64,000 nucleotides of DNA, taken from NCBI RefSeq assembly GCF_900129785.1, contig NZ_FSRC01000001.1, positions 1,054,001-1,118,000 of the forward strand, in the 5' to 3' direction. Source of the stretch: Algoriphagus halophilus. Lineage in GTDB: Bacteria > Bacteroidota > Bacteroidia > Cytophagales > Cyclobacteriaceae. Below, one piece after another: positions 1-8,062 of the stretch. The first letter of the stretch is position 1; each line of letters opens with the position of its first letter. Under the pieces are notes generated by a model. That model made no database searches, was not told the origin of the DNA, and saw only the letters and a list, made by a program, of their open reading frames with translations. Made by a program: the position numbers and the translations under genes.

Positions 1-789
1 GGCATGAAGGGCTTTGTAATATAAAAAGCTGTTTTCGATCGGAACCCCTTTGTCATCCTGTGCATGTACCAAGAACGTAGGAGGGGTGTCTTCAGTGACG
101 TTCAGTTCACCCGAAAAACGATCGATCAACTCTTGTGGAGCGTTTTCTCCGATTAAGTTTCTTCTAGATCCTGAATGGGCACTGGCATCCCTGAATGAAA
201 TAACCGGGTAAGCTAAAATTGAAAAGTCTGGACGTGCCGGTAATGCATCGATCGCATCTTTTGGTCTATCCACCTCATGCTCATATTGGGTACTTGCTGT
301 CGAGGCTAAATGTCCACCAGCAGAGAATCCCAAGACACCGATTTTGTCTGGATCTATTTGCCAGTCGTTTGCATGATGTCTTGCCAGTCGAATAGCTCTT
401 TGTGCGTCGAGTAAGGGAACCTCCTTCCCATCTGTCAGTGATTTGGAATCGGGGAGTCTGTATTTAACGACAATTCCAACTATTCCTTGGGTGTTTAGCC
501 ATTTGGCAAAATCCCTTCCTTCCCAGTCATAAGCTAGAATATGGTATCCACCTCCAGGAAAAATGACTACTGCTTGTCCTGTTCGTGATTGCTTACTTGG
601 TAAAAAGACTTCAATCTGAGGAATCTGAACATTTTCAATTCGAATAATTCCTTGCTCCACGGCTTTTTCTTCCAAACCCATATCCGTTTGAAGGGGTGGA
701 GTGCCTTCCCATAGTGGTAAAACGATTTCTTGAGCAAAAGAACTGCTAAAGGTCATACTGAGTAAGAGACCGAAAAATAGTGATTTCAT
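1..789 (-). CDS. Secreted alpha/beta-hydrolase (esterase), 3' end cut off
   Basis: The reading frame starts with ATG at 789 and runs off the left window edge, so 263 residues are visible and the C-terminus is missing. It opens with a signal peptide ending near FAQ (residue 20). The oxyanion-hole stretch is FPGGGY (about 77-82), the nucleophile elbow is GFSAGGH (Ser156), and HAQDD near the visible end probably holds the acid residue. The catalytic His should lie beyond the edge. This pattern fits the acetyl-xylan esterase / BD-FAE type of carbohydrate esterase seen in Bacteroidota; the substrate is not deducible. It lies 75 bp downstream of the Trm112-like gene on the same strand, so read-through is possible, but it has its own export signal and probably a separate role. 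Confidence 0.85.
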   Translation of the reverse strand, partial: MKSLFFGLLLSMTFSSSFAQEIVLPLWEGTPPLQTDMGLEEKAVEQGIIRIENVQIPQIEVFLPSKQSRTGQAVVIFPGGGYHILAYDWEGRDFAKWLNTQGIVGIVVKYRLPDSKSLTDGKEVPLLDAQRAIRLARHHANDWQIDPDKIGVLGFSAGGHLASTASTQYEHEVDRPKDAIDALPARPDFSILAYPVISFRDASAHSGSRRNLIGENAPQELIDRFSGELNVTEDTPPTFLVHAQDDKGVPIENSFLYYKALHA

Positions 790-864
790 AGGTTCATTTA
801 TTGGGCTTCAATTGGAAAGATAAACTCTCCAAACAATTTGGTTTTGAGGGTTTAAAATACTCAT

Positions 865-1152
865 TTATTTGAGTTCTTTGGTAGTTTTTGGTCCCGCTAT
901 TTTGAAAGAGTTAGTTTTTGTATCTATTTCTAATCCCCATCTTTCCAAATTGGGTAGTTCCAAACTTTTTTCCCGGTATTCATCTGGAGTCATAATGGGA
1001 ATCCCATAGATGATCGGAAAATACCGTTGGCAGGATTCGCAAGTGAGTAATCCTTCTATGATTTCCTGATACTCAGTTTCTTGGATGACTTGGATCTTTA
1101 AGTCGCTTTTGTCAAAAGGACAACAAAGTTTATCTACTAATTTTCGATTCAT
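865..1152 (-). CDS. Trm112-like zinc-binding protein
   Basis: A 95-residue protein of the Trm112/YcaR (UPF0434) family. The CCPFD motif (Cys10-Cys11) and a second pair, CxxC (Cys38, Cys41), make the expected zinc ribbon, and YGIPIM matches the conserved segment after it. In eukaryotes and archaea Trm112 is a partner that stabilises and activates class I SAM methyltransferases; bacterial homologues are less well understood. Here it is the last gene of a TPP-riboswitch operon whose first gene is a class I SAM methyltransferase, so a methyltransferase partner role is a natural inference. The gap to the ThiE-like gene is 7 bp. The C-terminal 35 residues extend beyond the small zinc core and are lysine/threonine rich at the end. 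Confidence 0.8.
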   Translation of the reverse strand: MNRKLVDKLCCPFDKSDLKIQVIQETEYQEIIEGLLTCESCQRYFPIIYGIPIMTPDEYREKSLELPNLERWGLEIDTKTNSFKIAGPKTTKELK

Positions 1153-1159
1153 GTAAATG

Positions 1160-1783
1160 CTATTTAAGTTGTTGGAGATAGGTTTGGACAGCCATTTCAG
1201 GGTCTGTAGAGTTTAAGATTCCGGAAATAACCGCAATTCCTTCGAAGGAGAAATGGCTAAGTTTTTCCAGGTTCTCTGGGTTGATTCCGCCTGAAAGGAA
1301 GATCGGCAATGAAGTCAATTTCCTGGCTTGCTGGATACTTTCAGGGTGAACTAACTCACAGGTATCAACTGAGGAAGAAGGGAATACTGAACAAAAGCTG
1401 ATGTATGATAATTGATTTTCCTCCGCCCATAAGATCAGTTCCTCTTGATTGCCTACAGTTAGTCCAATGATTTTACTTTTTAAAGATTCCCTTATTAGCT
1501 CAAATTCTTCTGGTACTTTGTCTAAATGTACCCCATCCAAATTGCACTTTTCGGCTAATTTCCAATCCTCATTGATCAGTACTGGAACTTGATAAGTCTG
1601 TGCAATTTTTTTGATATCCTGACAGAATTTGATCTTGTCTTGTTCGGTGACTTGTTCAGGCCAGTGATTCCAAATTTGAAGTAGTTGAACCCCTCCTTTG
1701 AGTGCTTGTTGGGTTTTTTCAAGTAGTTCTAGCCAGGGTTGATTTGGATCCAGAACCAAATATATTCCTTCTAGTTTTTTCAT
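1160..1783 (-). CDS. ThiE/TenI-family protein (divergent thiamine-phosphate synthase-like)
   Basis: A TIM-barrel protein of the ThiE/TenI family, 207 residues from the chosen ATG at 1783. That ATG overlaps the TGA of the preceding gene (ATGA), which favours it over an upstream start giving 13 extra residues. Family landmarks are recognisable: GVHL, SVFPSSS, LSGGINPENL and GIAVISGI. Several residues usual in ThiE look changed. The QLR-x-K type diphosphate motif reads QIWNHW, the NDxxDLA segment reads NEDWKLA, and GVHLGQ reads GVHLDK. ThiE normally joins HMP-diphosphate and thiazole phosphate to give thiamine phosphate; TenI relatives are tautomerases. The fold and the thiamine link (TPP riboswitch upstream) are well supported, but the exact reaction is not. 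Confidence 0.8.
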   Translation of the reverse strand: MKKLEGIYLVLDPNQPWLELLEKTQQALKGGVQLLQIWNHWPEQVTEQDKIKFCQDIKKIAQTYQVPVLINEDWKLAEKCNLDGVHLDKVPEEFELIRESLKSKIIGLTVGNQEELILWAEENQLSYISFCSVFPSSSVDTCELVHPESIQQARKLTSLPIFLSGGINPENLEKLSHFSFEGIAVISGILNSTDPEMAVQTYLQQLK

Positions 1784-2844
1784 GTCATACCTTGTTGTAA
1801 AGCTTTGAAGAATGCTCCCCAATAAGGGTCAATTCCATTGAATTCAAAATTTGATGATCCACCGGACTTATCTAGTAAGGTATTCTTAGGACTATTTGTG
1901 AAAGTACCAATGGAAACGGCCGGAATTCCTTCATCTTTTAATCGGTTGATGAGTTTATTTTCACTTTCCGGGGTAACCGCCATAATCATAGATCCTGCTC
2001 CAATTGAAATAAGCGGGTCGATCCCGAAAAGTTCGGACACCTGTTGAACTTCCGTTGGAACAGGTATATCTGCAACATTTACAGTGAAACCCAAACCAGA
2101 GGCACTGGCCATTTCCTGAATTGCACCTAAAATCCCTCCCTCCGTAACATCATGCATGGCATGTAGCTCTTGGTGTGGAGTGAGTGTTTGATGTGCTAAT
2201 CTTGCTTCCTTCAATACGGAAAGTTTCCAGAAGTTATCCGCCGCAGTTTGTTGGATCTTTTTTCCCAAAGCAGACTGAACTGTTTCCGGAAAGGACATAG
2301 CCAAGAGTGATGTAGATGAAATAGCTGCATGTTTGGTGAGGATAATAGCATCTCCATCTTTGGCTAATGAGCTAGTTAGAATTTGGTTTTTGGGAGCTTT
2401 CAAAAAGAAAGTACCCCCTCCGGAAATGGTAGATTCAATTCCAGGGATTTGCCCGGTATGCCCACCTGTGATGCTGATCTCCATTTCCTCACAAAGGGAA
2501 TGAATATGTTGCCAATATTCCTGGAAATCTTCCCTGCTTAAGCTTAATGGTAAATTGAGCACAAACTGAGCATATTGTGGTCCGAAGCCCGTTGTACTCA
2601 TATCATTGGCCAATAAATGTACCGAAAGCCATGCAGAAACCTTCATTCCCAGACTTGGGATCAATGAAAGAGGATCGCTCGAAATGGCCAAGGCATCTCC
2701 ATTTCCAATATCCACCATGGCAGTATCTACTCCGAACCTGGGCCCATGAATGACCTCTTTTCTTCCAGCTCCACAGAAGTTTAAAACATCTTCTTTAAAC
2801 ACCTCCGAGCTGACTTTACCCGCTGAATTCTCAAAAGCTCCCAT
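1780..2844 (-). CDS. AIR synthase/HypE/ThiL-fold (PurM superfamily) protein
   Basis: A 354-residue PurM-superfamily protein. The N-terminal half carries FGVDTAMV, ISSDPL and the ANDMSTTGFGP stretch that corresponds to the NDL-A-GA-P motif of AIR synthase, ThiL, HypE and SelD. The C-terminal half has MHDVTEGGILGA, equivalent to the HypE/PurM DPTxGG region, and a final GSMIMAV strand. Family members bind ATP and activate a substrate oxygen or phosphorylate it. The HypE C-terminal PRxC signature is absent (it ends QGMT), so hydrogenase maturation is unlikely. Within a TPP-riboswitch operon next to a ThiE-like gene, a ThiL-like kinase or another thiamine-related ATP-dependent step is plausible but inferred. 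Its start overlaps the methyltransferase stop by 1 bp (TAATG). Confidence 0.75.
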   Translation of the reverse strand: MGAFENSAGKVSSEVFKEDVLNFCGAGRKEVIHGPRFGVDTAMVDIGNGDALAISSDPLSLIPSLGMKVSAWLSVHLLANDMSTTGFGPQYAQFVLNLPLSLSREDFQEYWQHIHSLCEEMEISITGGHTGQIPGIESTISGGGTFFLKAPKNQILTSSLAKDGDAIILTKHAAISSTSLLAMSFPETVQSALGKKIQQTAADNFWKLSVLKEARLAHQTLTPHQELHAMHDVTEGGILGAIQEMASASGLGFTVNVADIPVPTEVQQVSELFGIDPLISIGAGSMIMAVTPESENKLINRLKDEGIPAVSIGTFTNSPKNTLLDKSGGSSNFEFNGIDPYWGAFFKALQQGMT

Positions 2845-3569
2845 TAGACATCCAATAATTGAACATGGAACCCAAAGAAATCACCATAGGGGATTTTCCA
2901 TTGTTTTTTAGGGAACCATTTTGGCAATCCAGTGGCGTTCCATTCGATTTTGTATTTCCGGTCAGGCAAGGCTTTTGCTACCAATGCTTCCAGGGATGCG
3001 GGAGTATAGAAATGGGCAGTCACATAATAATTGTTTCTTCCGAAAACCTGCTGGACTTTACGTCGGAGTAGTTTGGGGGTATTTCGGTTCATCATTCCAA
3101 AAATGATCCCATACTTTCCTACTCGAACCGCTTCTTGGATTACCTGAATAGGGTTTTTGTAATATTCGAAGGTGGTGACAAAAGCCAATGCATCAAAGGA
3201 ATGATCCTTGAAAGGCATATGATGTGAATCAGCCATCACCAGGTCTCCGTCAAATAATTGTACCCCTTGTGCCAACATAAAAGGAGAAATGTCTCCTCCG
3301 GTAGCTTCCAATCCGATTTCATGCCACCAGCGGGTAAATCGGGTAGTTCCGCAACCAAATTCCAATAAGGTTTTCACCCGATGATCCTGTTTGATGAGTT
3401 CCTCCAAGGTCTTTTTTTGCCAGACTTCCTGGAATTTATAAGGGCCCTCGTAGTAATCTTCGTAATGGTCGGTATCATCCCGGTTGAAAAACCATTCTTT
3501 TCTACCTTGCCAATTTCGAAGCCCATCAGGAGCTACTTCAAATTTTTCTTGTTTGATCAGTTTACTCAT
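2844..3569 (-). CDS. Class I SAM-dependent methyltransferase, first gene of TPP-riboswitch operon
   Basis: A 241-residue Rossmann-fold methyltransferase. Motif I is LLEFGCGTTRF (about 68-78), followed by GGDISPFML (acidic ribose-binding position), MADSHHMPFKDHSFDAL (motifs II/III region) and an FVTTFEYY post-III stretch. The N-terminal 60 residues are rich in Asp, Tyr and Trp and may form a substrate lid. The substrate is unknown. It is the promoter-proximal gene behind a TPP riboswitch, 66 bp from the aptamer, and is tightly coupled to PurM-like, ThiE-like and Trm112-like genes. That argues for a role in thiamine or thiamine-precursor metabolism rather than tRNA or protein methylation, though the Trm112-like protein could be its activator. 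The start at 3569 sits just after a perfect inverted repeat. Confidence 0.8.
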   Translation of the reverse strand: MSKLIKQEKFEVAPDGLRNWQGRKEWFFNRDDTDHYEDYYEGPYKFQEVWQKKTLEELIKQDHRVKTLLEFGCGTTRFTRWWHEIGLEATGGDISPFMLAQGVQLFDGDLVMADSHHMPFKDHSFDALAFVTTFEYYKNPIQVIQEAVRVGKYGIIFGMMNRNTPKLLRRKVQQVFGRNNYYVTAHFYTPASLEALVAKALPDRKYKIEWNATGLPKWFPKKQWKIPYGDFFGFHVQLLDV

Positions 3570-3571
3570 TC

Positions 3572-3587
3572 GTCTATGTTCATAGAC
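3572..3587. repeat. Perfect 7-bp inverted repeat just upstream of the methyltransferase start
   Basis: Arms GTCTATG (3572-3578) and CATAGAC (3581-3587) are separated by two bases and end 2 bp before the methyltransferase start codon (minus strand). A five-codon reading frame beginning at 3583 lies in the same place, and its TGA overlaps the gene's ATG as ATGA. The position between the aptamer and the start suggests it may be part of the expression platform (inference). Confidence 0.5.
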
Positions 3588-3634
3588 CTGAATGAATCCC
3601 AGAAATGGAGAGAAAGTGAAAAATAAGGAGGTTC

Positions 3635-3705
3635 ACAATTCCTACGCTGGCATTATCCAGATCAGGTTTTCGGGTATCATCTCAGCCTTTTGGGCACCCC
3701 GTTGT
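3635..3705 (-). ncRNA. TPP riboswitch (THI element)
   Basis: On the minus strand the sequence contains the hallmark TPP aptamer blocks in order: GGGGTGCCC, then GGCTGAGATGATACCC, then CCTGATCTGGATAATGCCAG followed at once by CGTAGGA. A short P1 stem is formed by ACAA at 3705-3702 with TTGT at 3638-3635. These match the conserved THI-box sequence almost base for base. It precedes the methyltransferase, PurM-like, ThiE-like and Trm112-like operon and should switch that operon off when thiamine diphosphate is abundant. No strong intrinsic terminator is visible between it and the first start codon. A small GTGAA/TTCAC hairpin next to the aptamer and the inverted repeat at 3572-3587 are candidate platform elements, so translational control is the more likely mechanism. 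Confidence 0.95.
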
Positions 3706-3781
3706 AAATTTTGTTCTACACAAAGATAGAAAGAAGAAGGAAAGGGAAAAGTCTTTCCGCTTTTGAATTCAAATACCTGAC

Positions 3782-4123
3782 TTAGGCTTTAAACTCAAAA
3801 ATTTTCTCAGTAATCGCCCATCTCCAATTAGCCGGAGTACCTGGGAGATTGGTCTGATATTGTCCAAGGAAGGTCTCCCATTCCTGCACTTTTGGATTGC
3901 TCTCATCTAGTTTTGCCTTCTTTTCGAAAGAGAAATCCTCGTCACCCACCAAAATCATGGTTAGTCGGTTCTGCCATCGGTATATGCTCATTTGCAAAAC
4001 TCCAGCAATCCGAATACTTTCAATGATTTCTGGAGCCACTGCCTTATGACATTCCACATAAGCTTGAATGGCTTCTTCTTCATTTTTCAGGTCGCAGATC
4101 AGTACATATGTTTGGGTTTTCAT
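3782..4123 (-). CDS. L-rhamnose/L-fucose mutarotase family protein (RhaM/YiiL-type)
   Basis: A 113-residue protein of the L-rhamnose mutarotase (DUF718) family, which are dimeric ferredoxin-like folds. Recognisable features are the N-terminal YVLICDLKN strand, a central ECHKAVAPEIIESIRIAGVLQMSIYRWQNRL block with the family's conserved His, Arg and Tyr/Trp residues, and the C-terminal MILVGDEDF. The enzyme equilibrates alpha and beta anomers of a 6-deoxyhexose. Because it is last in an operon with an L-fucose permease (4-bp overlap) and fucose oxidation genes, it probably supplies beta-L-fucopyranose to the fucose dehydrogenase. Rhamnose remains an alternative substrate on sequence alone. Confidence 0.8.
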   Translation of the reverse strand: MKTQTYVLICDLKNEEEAIQAYVECHKAVAPEIIESIRIAGVLQMSIYRWQNRLTMILVGDEDFSFEKKAKLDESNPKVQEWETFLGQYQTNLPGTPANWRWAITEKIFEFKA

Positions 4124-5438
4124 TGGGCAGAAGATTTTACTCGAACACTAAACAATCCTACAAATACAAAACAGATTAAAGGAAGAATAAAGGAGAAATT
4201 GACCTCAGGTACCCCTAAAATTAGCGTGTCATCGTAACCTGCCCCTCCAATATCCATGATCATTCCTTGTAAGGTAGGCATGATAGCACCTCCCACAATT
4301 GCCATTACTAAAAAGGCAGCAGCAAACTTGGAGTCTTCTCCAAGACCTTCCAAAGCGATACCATAAATGGTTGGGAACATCAAGGACATAGCAAAGGAAA
4401 TCGCTACCAAACTATACAAACCTAACATCCCGGGAAGGAATATGGCTCCAGCAGTAAATAGAATGGCTAATACAGAGAATATGGCTAGTAACTTTGCCGG
4501 AGCAAAAAACTTAAATAAGTAGGTACAAATCCATCTTCCAATTAAAAATACCACCAAAGCAGAGTACCCATAATTCACTGCAGATGCATTGGAAATCCCT
4601 AATACTTCGGCGTATTGGTAGATATAGGTCCAAACCATGATCTGAGCACCTACATAAAACATTTGTGCAAAAGTTCCTTCCACAAAATTCCTTTTGGCCA
4701 ATAACCTTTTCATGGTAGCAGCAAAGTCAATTCGGTTGTTAGCGTCTTTGCTTTCGGGCATTTTGGCTAAAGCAATGATGACTAAAATGGCCAAAACCAC
4801 CAAACCAAGCATCACATAAGGATTTCGTATGACCATCAAATCCGCAGTTCTGATCACGGCCTTGGCGGATTCATCCAAGGCCGTGAAGATGATATTTCCA
4901 TCCGCATCTGTTTCATTGGATTGGAGGGCATTTAGGATGAATTGTTTGGCTACAAACAAGCCTGCCAAAGCTCCCATTGGGTTAAAGGCCTGGGCTAAGT
5001 TCAATCGTTGGGTAGCGGTGGCTTCTGGCCCCATAGCCAAAATATAGGGGTTGGCAGTGGTCTCCAAAAAAGCCAAACCAAAGGTCAAGATGTATAAGGA
5101 GGCCAAGAAGAAACCATAACTTTCCCAAGCTGCAGCTGGGTAAAATAGGAGGGCTCCGAATCCATACAGACCAAGTCCTAGTAGAATACCTGTTTTGTAG
5201 GAGTATTTTTTAATAAAAAAGGCAGCGGGAAGTGCCATGGTAAAGTAGCCTCCATAAAATGCCATTTGTACCCAAGATGCCTGGGTGTTATTCAATTCCA
5301 ACACTCTTTTAAAGGCTGCCACCATGGGGTTGGTGATGTCATTGGCAAAACCCCATAAAGCAAAGAGGGAGGTGATCAGAATAAATGGAAGAATTAAATT
5401 TTTGGGGACTAGGGCAGGTTTTTGGGTTGGGTTGTTCA

Positions 5439-5439
<1 letters not shown>
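4120..5439 (-). CDS. fucP: L-fucose:H+ symporter, MFS family (FucP)
   Basis: A 439-residue inner-membrane MFS permease of the FHS/FucP family with about 12 hydrophobic helices. The N-terminal FALWGFANDITNPM motif is diagnostic for this group (compare FFxWGxxxxLN in FucP), and the EATATQRLNLAQAFNPMGA and FLETTANPYIL segments match FucP/GlcP transporters. A roughly 60-residue loop between helices VI and VII carries a short acidic insert. It should import L-fucose across the inner membrane. The start overlaps the stop of the SDR gene by one base (TAATG) and its stop overlaps the mutarotase start, so the three are translationally coupled. Sugar specificity is inferred from family and context. Confidence 0.88.
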
Positions 5440-6230
<791 letters not shown>

Positions 6231-7061
6231 TTATTCTTTTATCCCGTAAAAATCCACTGCATTTTCACCCATAATTAATTTTTTCTCAGAAGGTGAGAGC
6301 TTGTCGGTAAAACGATCTACCAACTCAAATACTTGTTCATATCCTGCAGCGACCAAACATACCGGCCAGTCGGAACCAAACATCAATCTCTTGGGACCAA
6401 AAGCCTCCAAAACAATCTCCATGTAATTTTCAAAATCATGGGGTTTCCATGTTTTCCAATCCGCCTCGGTGACCATACCGGATAGTTTGCAGGAAACATA
6501 TTCCCGCTCTGCGATAGGGGCAAGTTCCTTTTTCCATTCTCTCCAGATTCCCAGCTTAATATTGGGTTTAGCCAAATGGTCAATGACAAATGGTTGCTCT
6601 GGACTTCGTTTCAAAAAATGAAGGGTAGCTTCCAGTTGATTAGGAAAGATCAGAATATCATACGTATATCCCCGCCTTCCTATTTTTTCAATTCCACGGA
6701 TAAACTCTTTTCTAAGCATGTATTCCACCGGTTTGTCTTGCAAAACTTCCCGGTATCCTTTGAGCTTTTTGTGTTTGGAAAACTGGTCAAGATCCTTGTC
6801 TAAGGCATCACTACCTAAATCGGCCCAACCTACTACTGCTTTGATTTCCTTGAACTCCTCCGCTAAATCAATTAAAAATGCGGTTTCATAAAAACTTTCA
6901 TCAGCCTGAACAGCCACACAGCCATCGAGCTGATGTTGGGAAAGTAAAGGGATCAGGTCATCCGGAAGAAAATTCTTCTGGATGACCTTCATATCTTCAT
7001 TGATCCACTGATGTTTTTGTGGATTATACTTCCAGAAATGCTGATGAGCATCTATTCTCAT
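6231..7061 (-). CDS. Amidohydrolase-2 family lactonase, probable L-fuconolactonase
   Basis: A 276-residue TIM-barrel hydrolase of the amidohydrolase-related (PF04909) COG3618 group. It begins with the metal-site HxH (His6, His8), has the VIDHLAKP strand with its His, and ends with FGSDWPV carrying the conserved Asp. COG3618 contains L-fucono-1,5-lactonase and L-rhamnono-lactonase. In this operon it would open L-fuconolactone to L-fuconate. Its ATG overlaps the stop of the preceding FAH-family gene (4 bp), and it lies 21 bp upstream of the SDR gene. Confidence 0.8.
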   Translation of the reverse strand: MRIDAHQHFWKYNPQKHQWINEDMKVIQKNFLPDDLIPLLSQHQLDGCVAVQADESFYETAFLIDLAEEFKEIKAVVGWADLGSDALDKDLDQFSKHKKLKGYREVLQDKPVEYMLRKEFIRGIEKIGRRGYTYDILIFPNQLEATLHFLKRSPEQPFVIDHLAKPNIKLGIWREWKKELAPIAEREYVSCKLSGMVTEADWKTWKPHDFENYMEIVLEAFGPKRLMFGSDWPVCLVAAGYEQVFELVDRFTDKLSPSEKKLIMGENAVDFYGIKE

Positions 7062-7918
7062 GCTTCCGGATCATTGACTGCCACTTGCTTGGAAACGCCC
7101 AATCCATCGATTCCTAGCTCCACTACGTCTCCCTCCGCCAAATATCTTGGTGGGTCAAAGCCTAACCCTACTCCGGCTGGGGTTCCGGTGGAGATTACAT
7201 CTCCAGGCAATAAAGTCATGTATTGACTGAGGTGTTCGATGAGGGTAGGTATATCAAATACCAAATCAGAAGTATTGCTGTCCTGAATCGTTTCCCCATT
7301 AAGCTTCAGCCAAAGTCTCAAATTATGAGGATCAGGAATCTCAGTTTTGGTAGCCAAAAAGGGGCCTAGTGGAGCAAAATTGTCCGCACTTTTACCTTTA
7401 ACCCACTGCCCACCATGTCGAAGTTGAAAATCTCTTTCACTGACATCGTTATGTAAGCAATAACCTGCTACATAATCCATGGCATTTTCCTTACTGACAT
7501 ACTTGGCTCTTTTTCCAATCACTACCGCCAGTTCAACTTCCCAGTCAGTGGCAACGGAATTCTTTGGAATATAAATTGGATCAAATGGTCCGCATAGGGA
7601 AGAAGTAGCTTTCATAAAGATGATTGGTACCTCGGGAACTGGCATACCTGATTCAATGGCATGTTTCCTGTAGTTTAATCCAATGCATACAATTTTGGAA
7701 GGTCTGGCAACAGGAGAGGCAATTCTACTACCTTCAGGGATTTTAGTTAAGGTATCGAGGTTTGCTTCTAACCAAGCATCCAATCGATCGAGCCCATTTT
7801 CAGCAAAGAATTGCTCGTTCCAATCTTCGAGGAAGCCAGAACAATCCAGGTAGTTTCCTTCTTCATCTATAATTCCTGGCTTTTCCTGACCAGTGTCTCC
7901 AAATCGTATCAGTTTCAT
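7058..7918 (-). CDS. Fumarylacetoacetate hydrolase family protein, probable 2,4-diketo-3-deoxy-L-fuconate hydrolase
   Basis: A 286-residue FAH-family hydrolase. The C-terminal domain from about residue 75 has the landmark GLNYRKHA, the metal-binding DWEVELAVVIG (two acidic ligands) and GDVISTGTPAGVG near the end. FAH proteins cleave C-C bonds of diketo acids using Mg2+ or Mn2+. In oxidative fucose catabolism this enzyme splits 2,4-diketo-3-deoxy-L-fuconate into pyruvate and L-lactate, which fits the neighbouring lactonase and dehydrogenases. The gene starts at 7918 after a 144-bp gap from the SDR gene, where an extra promoter could lie. Confidence 0.8.
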   Translation of the reverse strand: MKLIRFGDTGQEKPGIIDEEGNYLDCSGFLEDWNEQFFAENGLDRLDAWLEANLDTLTKIPEGSRIASPVARPSKIVCIGLNYRKHAIESGMPVPEVPIIFMKATSSLCGPFDPIYIPKNSVATDWEVELAVVIGKRAKYVSKENAMDYVAGYCLHNDVSERDFQLRHGGQWVKGKSADNFAPLGPFLATKTEIPDPHNLRLWLKLNGETIQDSNTSDLVFDIPTLIEHLSQYMTLLPGDVISTGTPAGVGLGFDPPRYLAEGDVVELGIDGLGVSKQVAVNDPEA

Positions 7919-8062
7919 AATCTAGTGTCTAGAATTTAGTAAAAGGTATTTTGAATTGAGTATGTAGAATTAGTATCAAGAATTAGGGTAATGAACAAAT
8001 GCCATATCGTCGATTGGATAATAGTCTATATTCCTAAATCAAGCATGTAAATTCAATTTATT

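Noticed and set aside
1780-2844. Assignment of the PurM-fold protein as hydrogenase factor HypE
   Set aside because: The C-terminal Cys motif needed for HypE chemistry is missing and no hydrogenase genes are present.
2859-3106. Plus-strand frames of 60-70 codons within the methyltransferase gene
   Set aside because: They lie opposite an intact methyltransferase, have no recognisable motifs and no independent start context.
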